From Saccharina japonica (taxonomy: Eukaryota > Sar > Phaeophyceae > Laminariales > Laminariaceae), in the NCBI GenBank assembly GCA_008828725.1, contig MEHQ01003298.1:25984-89983 (forward strand): a DNA stretch of 64,000 nt, given 5' to 3'. The notes under the pieces are model-generated. The model saw only the letters and a program-made list of their open reading frames with translations, searched no databases and was not told the origin of the DNA. This document shows positions 32,563 to 44,453 of the stretch, piece by piece. Each line of letters begins with the position of its first letter. The first letter of the stretch is position 1. The position numbers and the translations under genes were made by a program.

Positions 32563-32759
32563 ATCTGTTATTACAGTAATTACCGTCAGGAATTTGAATG
32601 GTCGGAAGACCATTTGGGTTACTCGGTCGTCCGAGACGGTACAGCAGGTCCCAGTCGAGGGGGCCAAGGGAGGGACTATAATCGGCTGTTACACGGAGTA
32701 ATAGCAGTGTAACACTTACCTGTTGTCATATGTTCCCATGCACGGCGGTAACACAACAG

Positions 32760-32921
32760 GACAACACCATCCAGGGCGAGTACTCCCGTTTCTACGACGT
32801 GGAAGACGATCTGTTCGCCGACAACACATGGTTCACCTTCCACGCCGAAGTAGAGGAGGGGAACGAGGCCGAGCTCGACTTCGTCGCGGATGAAACCGAA
32901 CTCACCGACGATACCAAGTAA
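32760..32921 (+). pseudogene. Duplicated last exon of the epimerase-like gene
   Basis: Apparently identical to 25183-25344, including acceptor, reading frame and the terminal TAAGT. No other epimerase exon lies between or after the two copies, so this is an orphan terminal exon. If transcription passes the first copy, it could serve as an identical alternative last exon. Confidence 0.8.
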
Positions 32922-33759
32922 GTCGACACGTGCAGGTTGTACGTACTGTGTGTGTGAGGTAGTGAGCGAGGGGGCTCGGGGCGGATGCTGAAAGAGAGAC
33001 GGGGGGAATAGAATATCATCACCGGGAGAGGGGAAGATAACATAGTATCCCCGATAAAAAACGCCTCCATATTTTTGTATGGTAAGTACTTTACAATAGA
33101 GCACTACACCGCTACTCTGCTACTACTGCTGTTTAACCGCGTGGGCGAACAGCACTACGAGTCGTTATGTTTCATGCCGGGCGTGTTTTGTCCCGTCGTT
33201 GTGTGCATTTGGTAGTGCGGACACTACAGTCGTAATTCTCTGATCCAGCGGCCCACGGTTTGCTTCGTGTTGCCCCATGTGACGCAAATGACCCCACCGT
33301 ACACACGGACGGAAAACTGCGTATTACTTCCACGCTTCTACTGTAGCATGCCGGCATGATCAGGCCTTGGTCACACCCACCTCGACCACTCTCGTTTCTT
33401 TCTGAAACCACACGGAGAAACGACGACGGCAGCATTGACCAAATTGAGGGACAAGCCCAGCTTAACCCAACCCAACCCAACCCAACCCAATCCAAAGCGT
33501 TATAGTGGCCGACCAGCAGCGCAGATCGAATTCACTGATGCATGAATAGTGAGCGAGGGGAGAGGGGGGGTCAGCGGGGGCATCAGAACTACACCCGAAT
33601 TGGATTACTTGTGTGGAATTTGAAAGAAAATCATGACGAGCATCACCCGCTCGAAGCCGCTCGGACTGCTGAGTTTTTCGTCAAGCGCACGGCACGCTCT
33701 CAGATCCCTATTGCGCCTACTGCTGCAAGACACACTTCATAAGTTGCTAATACGACCCT

Positions 33760-33788
33760 CCCCCCCCCCCCCCCCCCCCCCCCCCCCC
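33760..33788. repeat. C homopolymer in duplication copy 2
   Basis: Starts CCCT then an unbroken C run. Counterpart of 26179-26211. Confidence 0.93.
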
Positions 33789-34503
33789 GCATAGGCACGG
33801 CATCTTGGTTAAGGACTCTTGCTTCGACCAAGCCTCATCGTCCGAGTTCCCCTTTTGTGAAACGCTCTAATGGAGGTCCGGTCGTCTGACGAAATGATGC
33901 ACGGAGGAACCGAAACGACCTGTAGGTTCTAGATTATCAGATGAAGATGATTTAGATCGTCATCTATCTGTCCGGTGTGTGGGATGGATTACGAGGTATC
34001 CACATCTGAGCTCCCTGTTTGTGAAACGCTCAAATAGAGATCCTGTCGTCGGACGAATCACGCACGGGTGAACATAGGATCTAGATGATTTGGATGGTCT
34101 AGATCGTGATTATGAATCATGAAGATCCGATGGTGGAACGCTCTAGTGAAGGTGCCGTCATCCGACGAATCATGCACAGAGTGTAGGGAGCTCTAGGGTC
34201 TAGGAAGGTCTATATCGTCGAGGTGTGGAATTGTACGGAGCTGTAGCTCTAAGGTCTAAGATGGTCTAGATCGTGATATCTTATGTTTGTGATAGATTGT
34301 GCGCTCGTGGAGTGCATAGCGGTAGATAAACGTGCATGCTGACTCTTTTATGTGTGAAATGAGATAATATGTGGTCGTTAGGTGGCGAAGGGCTTGTGTG
34401 CTACGTAGCTCGATTGCTTCGCATCCTTTGAAGAGAGCTATGTGGTTGCTGTTGGTTGGGTTATCGTTTGTTGCTTGTTTCTTGTTGCTTGTTGTTTGCT
34501 TGA

Positions 34504-34628
34504 TGGTTGATGGTTGTGTTGGTGGTGGTGGGTAGTGAGGTGGTGTGGGTGGTGGTGTTGGTGTTGGTGCTGGTGTTTGTTTGGTGTTGGTGTTGGTGTT
34601 GGTGCCGGTGTTGTGGTTGGTTTGTTGT
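34504..34628. repeat. TTGGTG microsatellite, duplication copy 2
   Basis: Counterpart of 26925-27050 with minor unit changes. Confidence 0.8.
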
Positions 34629-37600
34629 CTCTGGCGGACCCCAGGCTTTCAATGTAATTGTTTTGGTGGTTCGTATTTAAGCCCTACTTGATTGGGGCCG
34701 TCTTCTCTGCTGCCAGATGTCCTGGTGTTTAAGCCATGGAAGTTTAAGTTTCTGCTGTCTTGTATATGAAGATGGAAGTATCCTTTTGGGAGGCAAACCT
34801 ATCTATATTCTGTCTGCAGGAGCCTTGATATTCGAGAGGGGAAACCTGACGAAACCGTACCGCTGGGCGCTTGTGCTTCCCATAGCCAGTGGATAATACC
34901 AAATACATATTTCCGATCAGAGGGTTCGGTTTGATGATTTTAGCAAGAGACGATTTGTCCGCTATATCATGCAACGCGGGTTTTGCAAAGACAAACATAA
35001 ATATATACCTGGTATATATATGCTTGGAGGTACGTGAAGTAGCTCAAGTGTATTATATCCTGTTCAGGAGTGACAAAAGCACAGTAGTAGTACAAGGAGA
35101 TCAATGAGGTTCCGTTGAGTGAACCAAAGTCGTTGATGGGCAGCTTTGTTTCGATCGCTATACCGTAATGAAGCCCCAAAGCGGTTCAGTTAATCCTGTT
35201 GTTGTGGGTGGCTCGAGAGTGTGAGCACGGTATGCAGTCGTGTTTTTCGATACTTGCAGCAGGGGCGTCTATCTCACCCTGCCGAGTTGTGAAAAGTAGC
35301 AGAACGTGGGTATCATCTCCCATGGGTGGGGTATATGTATGCGCGGATCGGGCGTGTGGGGGGATGGGAGGGTGTTGCCTCCATCAAATACGACTGTCGG
35401 TCGAGCGCAACGCTAACTAATGTTTTAGAAAAATACGAAGGAGGCGTTCACATGCATCGGGCACGGGGGTTTCCATCGAAGATAAGACGGTCGGTAGTTG
35501 CCTATGGATGAGCGTAATGTCGAATAAGGCGTGAACAAGCATAGGGGATGTGGGGGAGACGTGTGCTTGATCCCACAATAAGGCGGTCAGTCGCTGCCAG
35601 CGAATGAGGGAAACGTCAAAAAAATCTCTACCAGCTCTCTAACCGCTTCAGTTGTGACTCTCCGCCGTGCATGTCGCGAGAAAAGTTGCTTGTCGATAAC
35701 CACGGCGTTTTGTCATCAAACACGATTTCTTCAAGCTACCGAGTGCATATTCATGAAACTCTAGAGTGAGAGATACATTTCTATAGTCGCTCACGAAACG
35801 CAAACATGCATCGGGCTTGATGGACAGATGGGTGTGGATTGGGATCATCAAACACAAGGGTGTTGATCGTTGCCAATGAGTGACGTGGGTGGCAACACCA
35901 ACCATAACGATACAATGAAAATTTGGTGCGACGTTGTGACGGATCCCTCGCACATAACGCGAGAGTTAATTGAAACCTAAAAAACAAACAATGGTAGTTT
36001 TATATATATATATATATCAATTTTGATTGTGTCGACTCCATCGTGGGGTCGTGTTGAGGATAGACAGATTTCCTCACAGAAATACTACGAGGGTAGGTAT
36101 TAGCCTACCAAGTCGCTGATCGGTAACATAATCGTCCATACACACCGAGCAGACCACAGCAGCCAAAGGTAATTTTCGACGGTACAGCCGGCAGTTTCCA
36201 ATTATTGATCATGGTAAGTTCAATTTATCGTTCGGCCTATGTCCACCGCCCAGATCCGGTTCGGTCGAACTCAATCCACATACAACAGTTGCTGTTGGTT
36301 CACCCACCGTATCGATAGGGCATTCGGGTACCCGACCTGATCCAATGGCATCTAATTCAACCCAAAGCAGCAGTGAGTGGTTGTTGATGCTAAGCTCGCC
36401 GTGTGCTTCGTGTGCTTCGGCCTATGTCCACCGAGCCGATTCGGTCCAACCCAATCGAATCGAATCCACTGCAAGCAGCGGCTGCCAATTTAGATTTACT
36501 CATCGCACCGTTCCGGCCACATAGCAGCCGACTCAGCCCAATCGGATGTAACCTATCCACGGCGGTGGTGCTTGCCGATACTTCGGTTAGCTCGCCGTCT
36601 ATTTCGGTCTGCATCCTCAATTCGATCTACGTACGTCGTAGTCTAATCTGTAGAAGGAAAAGGTTGCTGATTTACCCACAGTATCGTTCGGCGTCTATAT
36701 GGCAACTGACCCTACCAGGGCCACCTCATAGCACGACGTGGCTACTGTCGTAGACGCTCCTCCTGATAAGCCGTATATGTGTGCAGATGCGCGGAAGATT
36801 AGGGAAACATCCGTTCCACAAACTACTAAACTACACAGAGTGCACCCGGTAGCACTACTCGCGGTCGAAGCGTCACAACGCAGCTTGCAAGTAAGTGTGA
36901 GTCCAAGGGGAATATATTTATCACACAACTAAAGTGTCTTTATATTTTTCTTTTTTTCAAACTACTGTACATAGAACACACAACAAATGTTAGATGTGGC
37001 TCCTTGAAGCTCATTCCCACGCATGTAGCCTGCGAGGATACGAAGCCTACTGAAAAAAAAACATTAAAAACGGGGGGGGGGGCGAGTTAATCTACCAGCC
37101 AGGGGTTCGAATCCATGTCAAACACAGGAGGTACAGCCACACCTCAAAAGAGGAGAGGGGATCGGTGGGGGGATCGTCGAAAAAACAACTTCCAGGCAAA
37201 AACTATTATTGTTTCGGGTTCCTGATCCTAAGCTTTTCTACTGTAGATTTCACAGAGCAATAACACAACACTAGCCCACCCTGATGAGCCATATATACAT
37301 GCACATGCACAGAACATCTGGGACGTACCCACCCACGGACCATAACAGAAGTAAAAGGTGTGGCCCCTCCAACCCCCCTTTCACCTTCACACTTGTATAG
37401 GCTACTATTATGTTATTAAGGTGTTGGCTACGAAGCCGCTTCGGAAGGAAACCCCCAAAAAGGGGACACGGACAAAGAAAACCTGCAATCAGGTATCCTC
37501 TCGAGAACTGCCTGGTTTGACCACTAAACCGTAGATCCATTCGCTGCTTATTGGCGCGGAACCAAAACCATGTGCCCGAGAGAGATACGTACTCACCCCG

Positions 37601-37721
37601 CTGAGGAAAAACACAGACGGCACAACCAAAACATATATATGGGTAAAAACAACAACGGGCGAAAATAGGGAAGTTAATATGGACCCCTCCGCCCTCGAAA
37701 CCACGACCACATAAGCGTGCT

Positions 37722-38012
37722 ATGATACGATGATAGAGGTATAGGTATACCTTTTTTTTGGCTGAAATGGTTTCTGGATGACGGGGGCTCCTTAACCCAA
37801 ATTCGTCGTATATATTTTTTATTTTGGTGCAATATTGTTTCAGTTTATAGTTACAGTAGTACATGCATGGTATTGATTGTTCATCGGGTATAATGCTAGC
37901 ACATCTCGTTTCCTCCAAAATCAGTGTGCAGGCTACTGCAGGTATAGAGCTCCTCAAGTGATCACTCTCATAAAAAAACATGATGGTGCACCTGCATGCA
38001 GGCTACCGTAGC
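37722..38012. mobile_element. MITE family 2, diverged copy
   Basis: Left end AGCGTGCTATGATACGATGA with a local duplication; right end GGCTACCGTAGCATGCGTCC. The interior keeps CTTAACCCAAATTCGTCG, TTCATCGGGTATAATG and GAGCTCCTCAAGTG. An overlapping 236-codon minus-strand frame (37271-37981) is a by-product of this repeat. Confidence 0.7.
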
Positions 38013-38235
38013 ATGCGTCCAAACCAAAACCTTCAAAGTTGGGCTCAATTTTCGTGACAACTTATCCTATTGCGCCCTATATTTTGGGCCGGAGTTTTAG
38101 CATATATATACCATCCCCGCCCCCGATGAATCTCGCCTACCCCTCCTGCCAAAACAAGCCACGAGATTCTTGTTTCGTACACGCTCAGACAGTTTTCCAG
38201 CTACTTACGCCCACAGGGGGGGGGGTGGGTGTACT

Positions 38236-38330
38236 TCATTTTCATACATGGCCGTAGTTGTATGACCATAGACCCTCGCATCCCTACAATACCGGGACGG
38301 AGCATGTCGGGTTTTCGTGGGAGGGGATAC
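38236..38330 (-). mobile_element. Dispersed poly-C-tailed repeat, inverted copy
   Basis: The reverse complement carries CCGTCCCGGTATTGTAGGG, ATGGTCATACAACTACGGCC and ATGTATGAAAATGAAG, followed by a C-rich tail (G-run on plus at 38217-38227). Same family as 39300, 54526 and 62250. Confidence 0.65.
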
Positions 38331-38869
38331 CTTGTGAGTCGTGTTTCGCAATCCTGGTCACGCTTACGCTTAAGGGCTAGCTGTGGTGATCGGTATGCAC
38401 GCAGAAATCAGCTGCAATCTCATGCTACGATAGAGGTGTGTTTGTATAACCGCTGTCGAACGTGCTCTGTGTAGCCACGTGCCTATACCGTGAGTCGTCA
38501 AGGAGGAGTAGTTGATAATGTACTCGTATCACCAAATATACACACGCAAGTAGAGCCAGTACCTGTCGTCAAAGGCCCATCATAAAACCACACACAGGAG
38601 GAAGCCGCACCAACGTTGTCACCGGCTGCCCACTCACATATATACGAGCAGTATCATTCTATCAAAGCCCGGGTCGCATCATCATTATCGCACGACTGTC
38701 TCCCAGGAGGGAGCAGCTTCACGCGAGGCATCCATCATAATGCCTCGCCACATCATATAAACCCCAATCTCCGTAGACCAATATATGAAACCGCCACATA
38801 TCGGGAAACGTATCGAGCAACCGCATACCCAAACAGCCCCCCTATTCGGTGCGCGATACGAAGGTCCCG

Positions 38870-39055
38870 AATAACTTATACCAATTGCCAGGTAAACGGC
38901 AAGTCCCAAATTCCATAATAAATAACTGCCAAAGTAAAACGGCAACCCCAAATTCCATCCTTCATCATTGCCAAGGTAAAACGGCAACCCAAATTCCATC
39001 CTCAAGAATTGCCAACGTAAAACGGCAATGCCACGTAAAACGGCAATCCTATCTA
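38870..39055. repeat. Tandem repeat of about 46 bp
   Basis: Four to five diverged units share GCCAAGGTAAAACGGCAAC and CCCAAATTCCATC. No gene is seen around it. Confidence 0.78.
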
Positions 39056-39299
39056 CTTCCTGCTTGGCATTCTGTCTACAGTAGTAGTACTCCCCGGTGT
39101 TTATATCTGTATGGTGTGCATGTTTTGTACTTTTCTATTGTTCTATTACAGGCGCTACTGTACACTGGTGTCACCATCATGGAAGCACACCCACCCCACG
39201 TTTGGGGGGACACAAAACTACTCCGAGTTACGACGTAGGGTCGAACTGGTTTTGCAGCGTTACAAAGGGTTAGTAACCACCCCCCCCCGCCCCTCTGGC

Positions 39300-39475
39300 C
39301 TGGTTGGTGAAAACCCAACGTGCTCTGCCCCGGCATTGTAGGGGTGCGAGGGCCTATGGTCATACCACTACGGCCGTGTACGACATGAGTACCCCCCCCC
39401 TTCCCCTGGTCATAGGACTACGGCCATGCATGAAAATGAACTACTTCCCCCCCCCCCCCCCCCTCCCGTCTGTGA
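39300..39475 (+). mobile_element. Dispersed poly-C-tailed repeat, two ends in series
   Basis: TGGTTGGTGAAAACCCAACG, CCCGGCATTGTAGGGG and TACGGCCGTGTACGACATGA, then a C-run, immediately followed by a second end (GACTACGGCCATGCATGAAA) with a longer C-run. It resembles the 3' end of a retroelement that uses a C tail. Confidence 0.65.
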
Positions 39476-40500
39476 CGTGCGGGGCTGGAGGCCCCAAAAG
39501 AGAGTACTATCTGTATAGAAGGAGGGTGTTTGTCTCGACGCAAACGAGACTGGCGGCTGAAGTGTCCTTCATTTATATCTGGGCAAAGAGGTACCACAGG
39601 CCTCAGGTCGTACACATATGTGATAGAGGCTTTTTTTTTCGAGCGGACGAGGGCGTCCGGGGACCTGATACCTGATATAGGTATCATAGAGCTACTTGCT
39701 GTAGCTACGAGTCGGCCGGTACGACTTAAGTCACTAACTAGGTACTAGTCGGACGAATAGTTTTCAATAGTCGTGTACCGGGGGTGCCGACTATCCGACT
39801 TATTGGGTTTTCCATACTTGTATGAAGAGGGTTGTTCAATGCAGGATACTTGCATTTTTTCTTCTTTGGGCGGGACCCCCCTTGGTCGGGGAGGGGGCTG
39901 ATTTGGCTCGCTACACTCTCGCCTGACTCAATTCGCCAAGCCGGCTGGCCATCAGCTGGCTTCGCCAGCCGACTTTTTCCGACTAAAGTCAGCCAGGTGG
40001 CTAACGGCATCCGCCGATTAATTATTAGTCGTGAAATCCATTCGCGCGCCTACCGAGAGAGGATAACACAGCAGCCCCGAGGGTGGAGATGTTTCGATCG
40101 GGACTCTCTATCTGCGGCGGGTGGTAAGCATGCATGTATAATATGTGCCAACCACTAACACAGCCAGACATACGCGTTCACTTGTCAAGATGTCCGTGGA
40201 AGACACATGCACCCCTTCCCAGGTTCTGCTTGTAGTAAGCAGGCCAGGGGTGTTGTATTATCCGATGCGTGGGCGGATGATATGTGGGAAAGAGAAGGGG
40301 GGGCTCGCATCTTGACGTGTTCCCTGTTCCCTATCTATAGTACGCATAAAGCCCTTCCAAGTTGTACGTATGTTATCCTTTTCCCATGCTGCATGATTAA
40401 ATCCTGGACCTCTACAGGCCCTCCAGGGCAATACCATAACGCCAGCCCACCCTGATGAACCGTACAAGTATATATATAAACAGACTCAGTGCCGCTAACA
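39476..40500. other. Intergenic, no supported gene
   Basis: It contains short inverted words around AGCCGGCTGG (39940-39990) and a CAGCCCACCCTGATGA word (40443) also present at 37270. Open frames are short and unrecognised. Confidence 0.5.
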
Positions 40501-42480
40501 GTTAAGCCTCGTAGGGAAACTATCGCGAGCAGTTCATCGTGGACGAAGATGGCACGCTGCTAAGGGACAAGGTCCGCATTCTTGAACGGTGGGCGGGGTT
40601 TTGCGGTACCCTCCTGACCACGAAATCGCCTAAGCTTGACCTAACCATCAGCGCTAAATTTCCACAACGAACGGCCGTCGGCGCCATCGCTTGGAGATTA
40701 ACCGACCATGGATTACATGACCGCCGTAACCCGGGGTATGCCAAACTGGAAAGCGGTGGGAACAGACTACCTTGCGGCCGGCTTACTGAAACTCGAACAC
40801 CCTGAATTCATCCGGTATTTTCACAAATTACTTGTCAATATGTGGAGAACGGGTGACGCCCCCCAGCAATGAATGGGGCTGCCTGTGTGGCCATTAAGGT
40901 CCTCCAAAAAAAGAAGGATTGCTTTGATTGCAATAACTACCGAGGGATTTCGTTTGTTACCCATTCAGGAAAAATATTGCTGACGATGGTCGCGTCACGC
41001 CTCAGCAACTACTGCGAGGCCGAAGGGATACTCCCCGAGGAACAGTGCGGCTTTCGCCCAGCACAATAAACAGCTGACATACTGTTCGTTGTGCGTCGAC
41101 TGCAAGATCTCGGAGGAGCCAGAAAAAATCCCCTGTGCATGTGCTTCATTGACCTGCAGAAAGTTTATGACTCCGTTGACCGAGAGCTGTTGTGGGTGTG
41201 GTGCTCGTACGCTTCGGCGTACTAGGGAAGATGTTGACCGCTATCCGCCAATTTCACGAAGGCATGCGAGCTCGCGTGCATACGGATGACCGTGAGCACT
41301 CGGAATGTTTTGATGCCACTCAGAGGCTGCGGCAAGGAAGGGTGTGTGCTGTCACCGCTTTTTTGTTCAATATCTTCTCCACTGCTGTGATACACGCCGT
41401 GCTGATCCGCTTCAGTGAGGACCCAGATACATTGAAGGACTTGGTTCACCTCGAGGAAGGAGGACCTCGGGTAGGACGGGGGGAAAGTTGACCCACTAGC
41501 ATGTGTACAGAGGGCAGTATGGAGTATGCTGTACTCCGACGATGCAGGCATTGTGTCAAAATCGGCGGAAGGGCTTGCGAAGATGATGAGCGTCATTGTG
41601 ACCGTTTTCGAAGCAACAGGCCTCACCGCATCCGAAAAGAAAACGGAGACTAAGCTGCTGCGGACACCGAACCAGGCACTCCGGACCTCACCGCTCGTCA
41701 TCGAAGCGGCGGACCAGAGGTATAGACGGTGCAATGTTTGTACCTGCGTGGTCTTGTCGTCGCAAGTGCTGACATTATGCCAGAGATCGAACGACGGACC
41801 CGACTCCCAAGGGCATGCTAGAATCGGCTCAAACGGGAGCTATACGATATACGGAGGATACCCCGTTCACTTTAAAGGTGCGCATGCTAAATGCCGAGGT
41901 GATGAAGGCACTATTGTACGGGTGTGTGACGTGGACTCTTGGCCAGAAGCACTTCGCTGAGCTCCGGACGGCACACCACAACCTCCTCCTACGTACGGAT
42001 CATTGGCTTCCAGCAACGAAAACGTACCGACCATCTCATGTCGTACGCCAAGGCTCTCAAGAAGGCACAAGGCGAGAGCGTTGAGACGACCATTCGCAAA
42101 CGACACGTCCTCTTTGTGGGGGCCGTACAGCGGACGACCAGTGAGCGGCTGACCCGTCGGGTGATGTTTCTTGAGACGATGGCTGGCGGGGAGAACCCGG
42201 GCCCAGGTCGGCCAGAAAAGAACTACAGTAAGCCCAATGTCTAGCAGACGACCTCAGGGTTTTTCAAGTCACCGAAGGGTCCACGGAAAGCTCCCCTTTT
42301 CTGTTCGGAACAGAGACGGTGTTATGGCCGAGGGCGGCTGAGAAGAGTGGAAAGTGATATCGAGGTGTAGTCGAAACGGCGGACCGTTTCATGGCGAGGT
42401 GGCACAGGGGCGAGGCGAAGAGGAGCTGGCTACGGCACGGAGCTGAGGACGCCAAGAGAGGCGACAATGACAGGGGGGGG
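40501..42480 (+). mobile_element. LINE 1-related copy, 5'-truncated and decayed
   Basis: It starts just before the RT domain and runs to the LINE C-terminal region. In order and in several frames: [96 protein letters not shown] and a terminal GRPEKNYSKP block. All correspond to LINE 1 at 7.7-9.7 kb with many substitutions, several stops and frame changes, so it is much older. No endonuclease remains. The 5' junction abuts GTTAAGCCTCGTAGGGAAAC, a sequence also present beside LINE 1. Confidence 0.88.
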
Positions 42481-44177
42481 GGTACTGATACATACAGCAG
42501 TCGACGAAAAAAATGAGTGCAGAAACGAAATAATGCAATGGTATTATTTAGATCGTGTGGCAAGGTACCGATTCGACTAGTCCCTGACTTATTTGTGTTT
42601 GTTTGTTCCTTTCTTGTTGAGTTGTTTACTGGGGAGGGCGCGACAGCGGTAGTACCGACACTTGACACCGCTTTTAACGAGAGTAGAAAGGAGACGGCAG
42701 AAGGCGTGGCATGGTCCCTGGATCGGTTTCGTAACAGAGACGGAAACCCATGTTATCGCAATGAGTACGATTTTCTCTCTTCCCTTTCTCTTCTCTCTTT
42801 TTTCCTGCTTTACCCTAGTTTCTCTCTTGGTTTCCTTTTCCCCCCACCGTCCGTATGCCGGTATCTTCCTCCTCTCTTTCGTGTTGCTCCGCCCGTGCCG
42901 CAGTTATCTGTTCCTCTTGGGCACGTATGGTAGGTATTATGCTCTTCTTCTACGTCGTACTCGTACGAAGTAGCAGGGTTTGATTTGTATTATGTTCCAT
43001 GTCAGAATTCGTTTTATTTAGTTTTTGTTCTTATTTTTCTGGTCGGCTTGTTGTATCGTTGTGTTTTCGTACCCGGTACGTTAGCATTTCACTTGCTTCA
43101 CTCATTTGGCGGTTTTTGTGTTTCTCTGTTTCACAGCAGTCTGTGACCACCTCTCTACTCGTAGGACTACGTAGGAATCGGGACAGACACTGACTGGGTG
43201 TAATTGATGTAATTGGGTAGAAAGCACCGGGGTAAAAAACTGTGAAGACATCACACACGTTATACGGACGAGTGTGGTGGTGTACTGCTGCATCGAGGAA
43301 TCTAGATTACGATCTATACCGAAAAAGAAACAGCACACAATTCATTATCCTGATGTATGATGTGCCTGTGTGAACTCGCACAATAACAAACCGACACAAC
43401 TGCAACACTGCAACAACAGCAGCAGAAACACTCTCACTCCTCATTCCTCGCTGATCGCAGTCTCTCAACTCCCAAACGCAAACGGGTACTATTCATACAC
43501 AACCAAGAGAAAGATCTCGGTCAAATGCCAATCGTTCGTCACGTCACGTGCGTTGTGCTGTCATGATAGCATGACGTATGATTGGCCAAACAATGCGGAG
43601 GAAAAATAACTTCCCCGATCCCCGACTAAAGACGCTAAAACGCAAAGTCGAAAACTGGAAAAAATATGCGATGAGAAGACCGCGGTTTGACTCCTTGACT
43701 GACTGTCCGTACATACTAAAACTAGTATGTTAAAGACAAAAAAGTCGTTGACGCGTCCAAACACACCGGTCTCCCGCCATATTTTGAATACGGTATATTT
43801 TCTCCCTGGTTGACCAGAGTATGACAGCCAACTGAGGTCCTTTAGACGAGTCACGGTGTGGACAAATAATGGTGCAGTGATCCAGATTTCCAGCCCATCC
43901 CGTCCCCCAGTACTCGCACGGCTTCCGGCACTGCTGCCGGTCGCACACAGCCTTGGGAACCTTCTGCCCGGAACCGTGATCAGTTCGTTTTCGCGCCAGC
44001 TGGATTGTCAGAGGGCACCCAAAATTGGTGATCACGCTTTCACCGTCATCAACATCAGTCAAGACTGAACAGTAGCAGCACACCGCCCACTCGACCTGGC
44101 CGTGGGTGCACTTATCTGTCTCCGGCACGGACACCGTGTCTCTGACCCTCCGCTTGTAGGTCCTTCGGCGCCACAAG
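42481..44177. other. Region upstream of the transporter gene, no other gene seen
   Basis: It contains pyrimidine-rich tracts (about 42760-42850) and the presumed promoter and 5' leader of the transporter. No TATA box can be assigned with confidence. A TTGTAG word ending 44159, 19 bp before the start codon, could be an acceptor of a leader intron. Confidence 0.4.
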
Positions 44178-44453
44178 ATGGCTGGCCCTGATGGCAACTC
44201 CTACACGAGCTACCAGAACGAGTCGACGGAGACGAAGGCTCTGCTGAGCCCCTCTCCGCCAAGCTCGCCAAACCGGAATCGAGGCCGAGCAGACAGCACT
44301 GTCGAGGCAGCCGCGGAGGATGTCCGCAAACACTACAAGTATGCGTTGGGCACGGGATACATGTTCGCGATGGGGGTATGCGGGATCGTGCTGGTGGCTC
44401 TTGGCTCGACCCTGGACGACTTGTCCGAAAACTGCGGCACCACGTCGACGGAG
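44178..44453 (+). CDS. MFS transporter exon 1
   Basis: 92 codons from ATG to GAG, then donor GTGGGT (44454). It encodes MAGPDGNSYTSYQNEST, a Ser/Pro-rich linker and the first transmembrane helix, ending LSENCGTTSTE. Antisense frames over this exon are shadows. Confidence 0.83.

Larger units (their letters stand above)
31477..37269. repeat. 5.8-kb direct duplication, copy 2
   Basis: Near-identical to 23902-29680. The largest visible differences are a 14-bp change near 31550, an altered stretch near 35450-35470 and the poly-C length. It carries a complete second copy of the last epimerase exon. Confidence 0.93.

Noticed and set aside
37271-37981. 236-codon minus-strand frame
   Set aside because: It lies across a family-2 MITE and duplication edge; no domain, and its segments match dispersed repeats.
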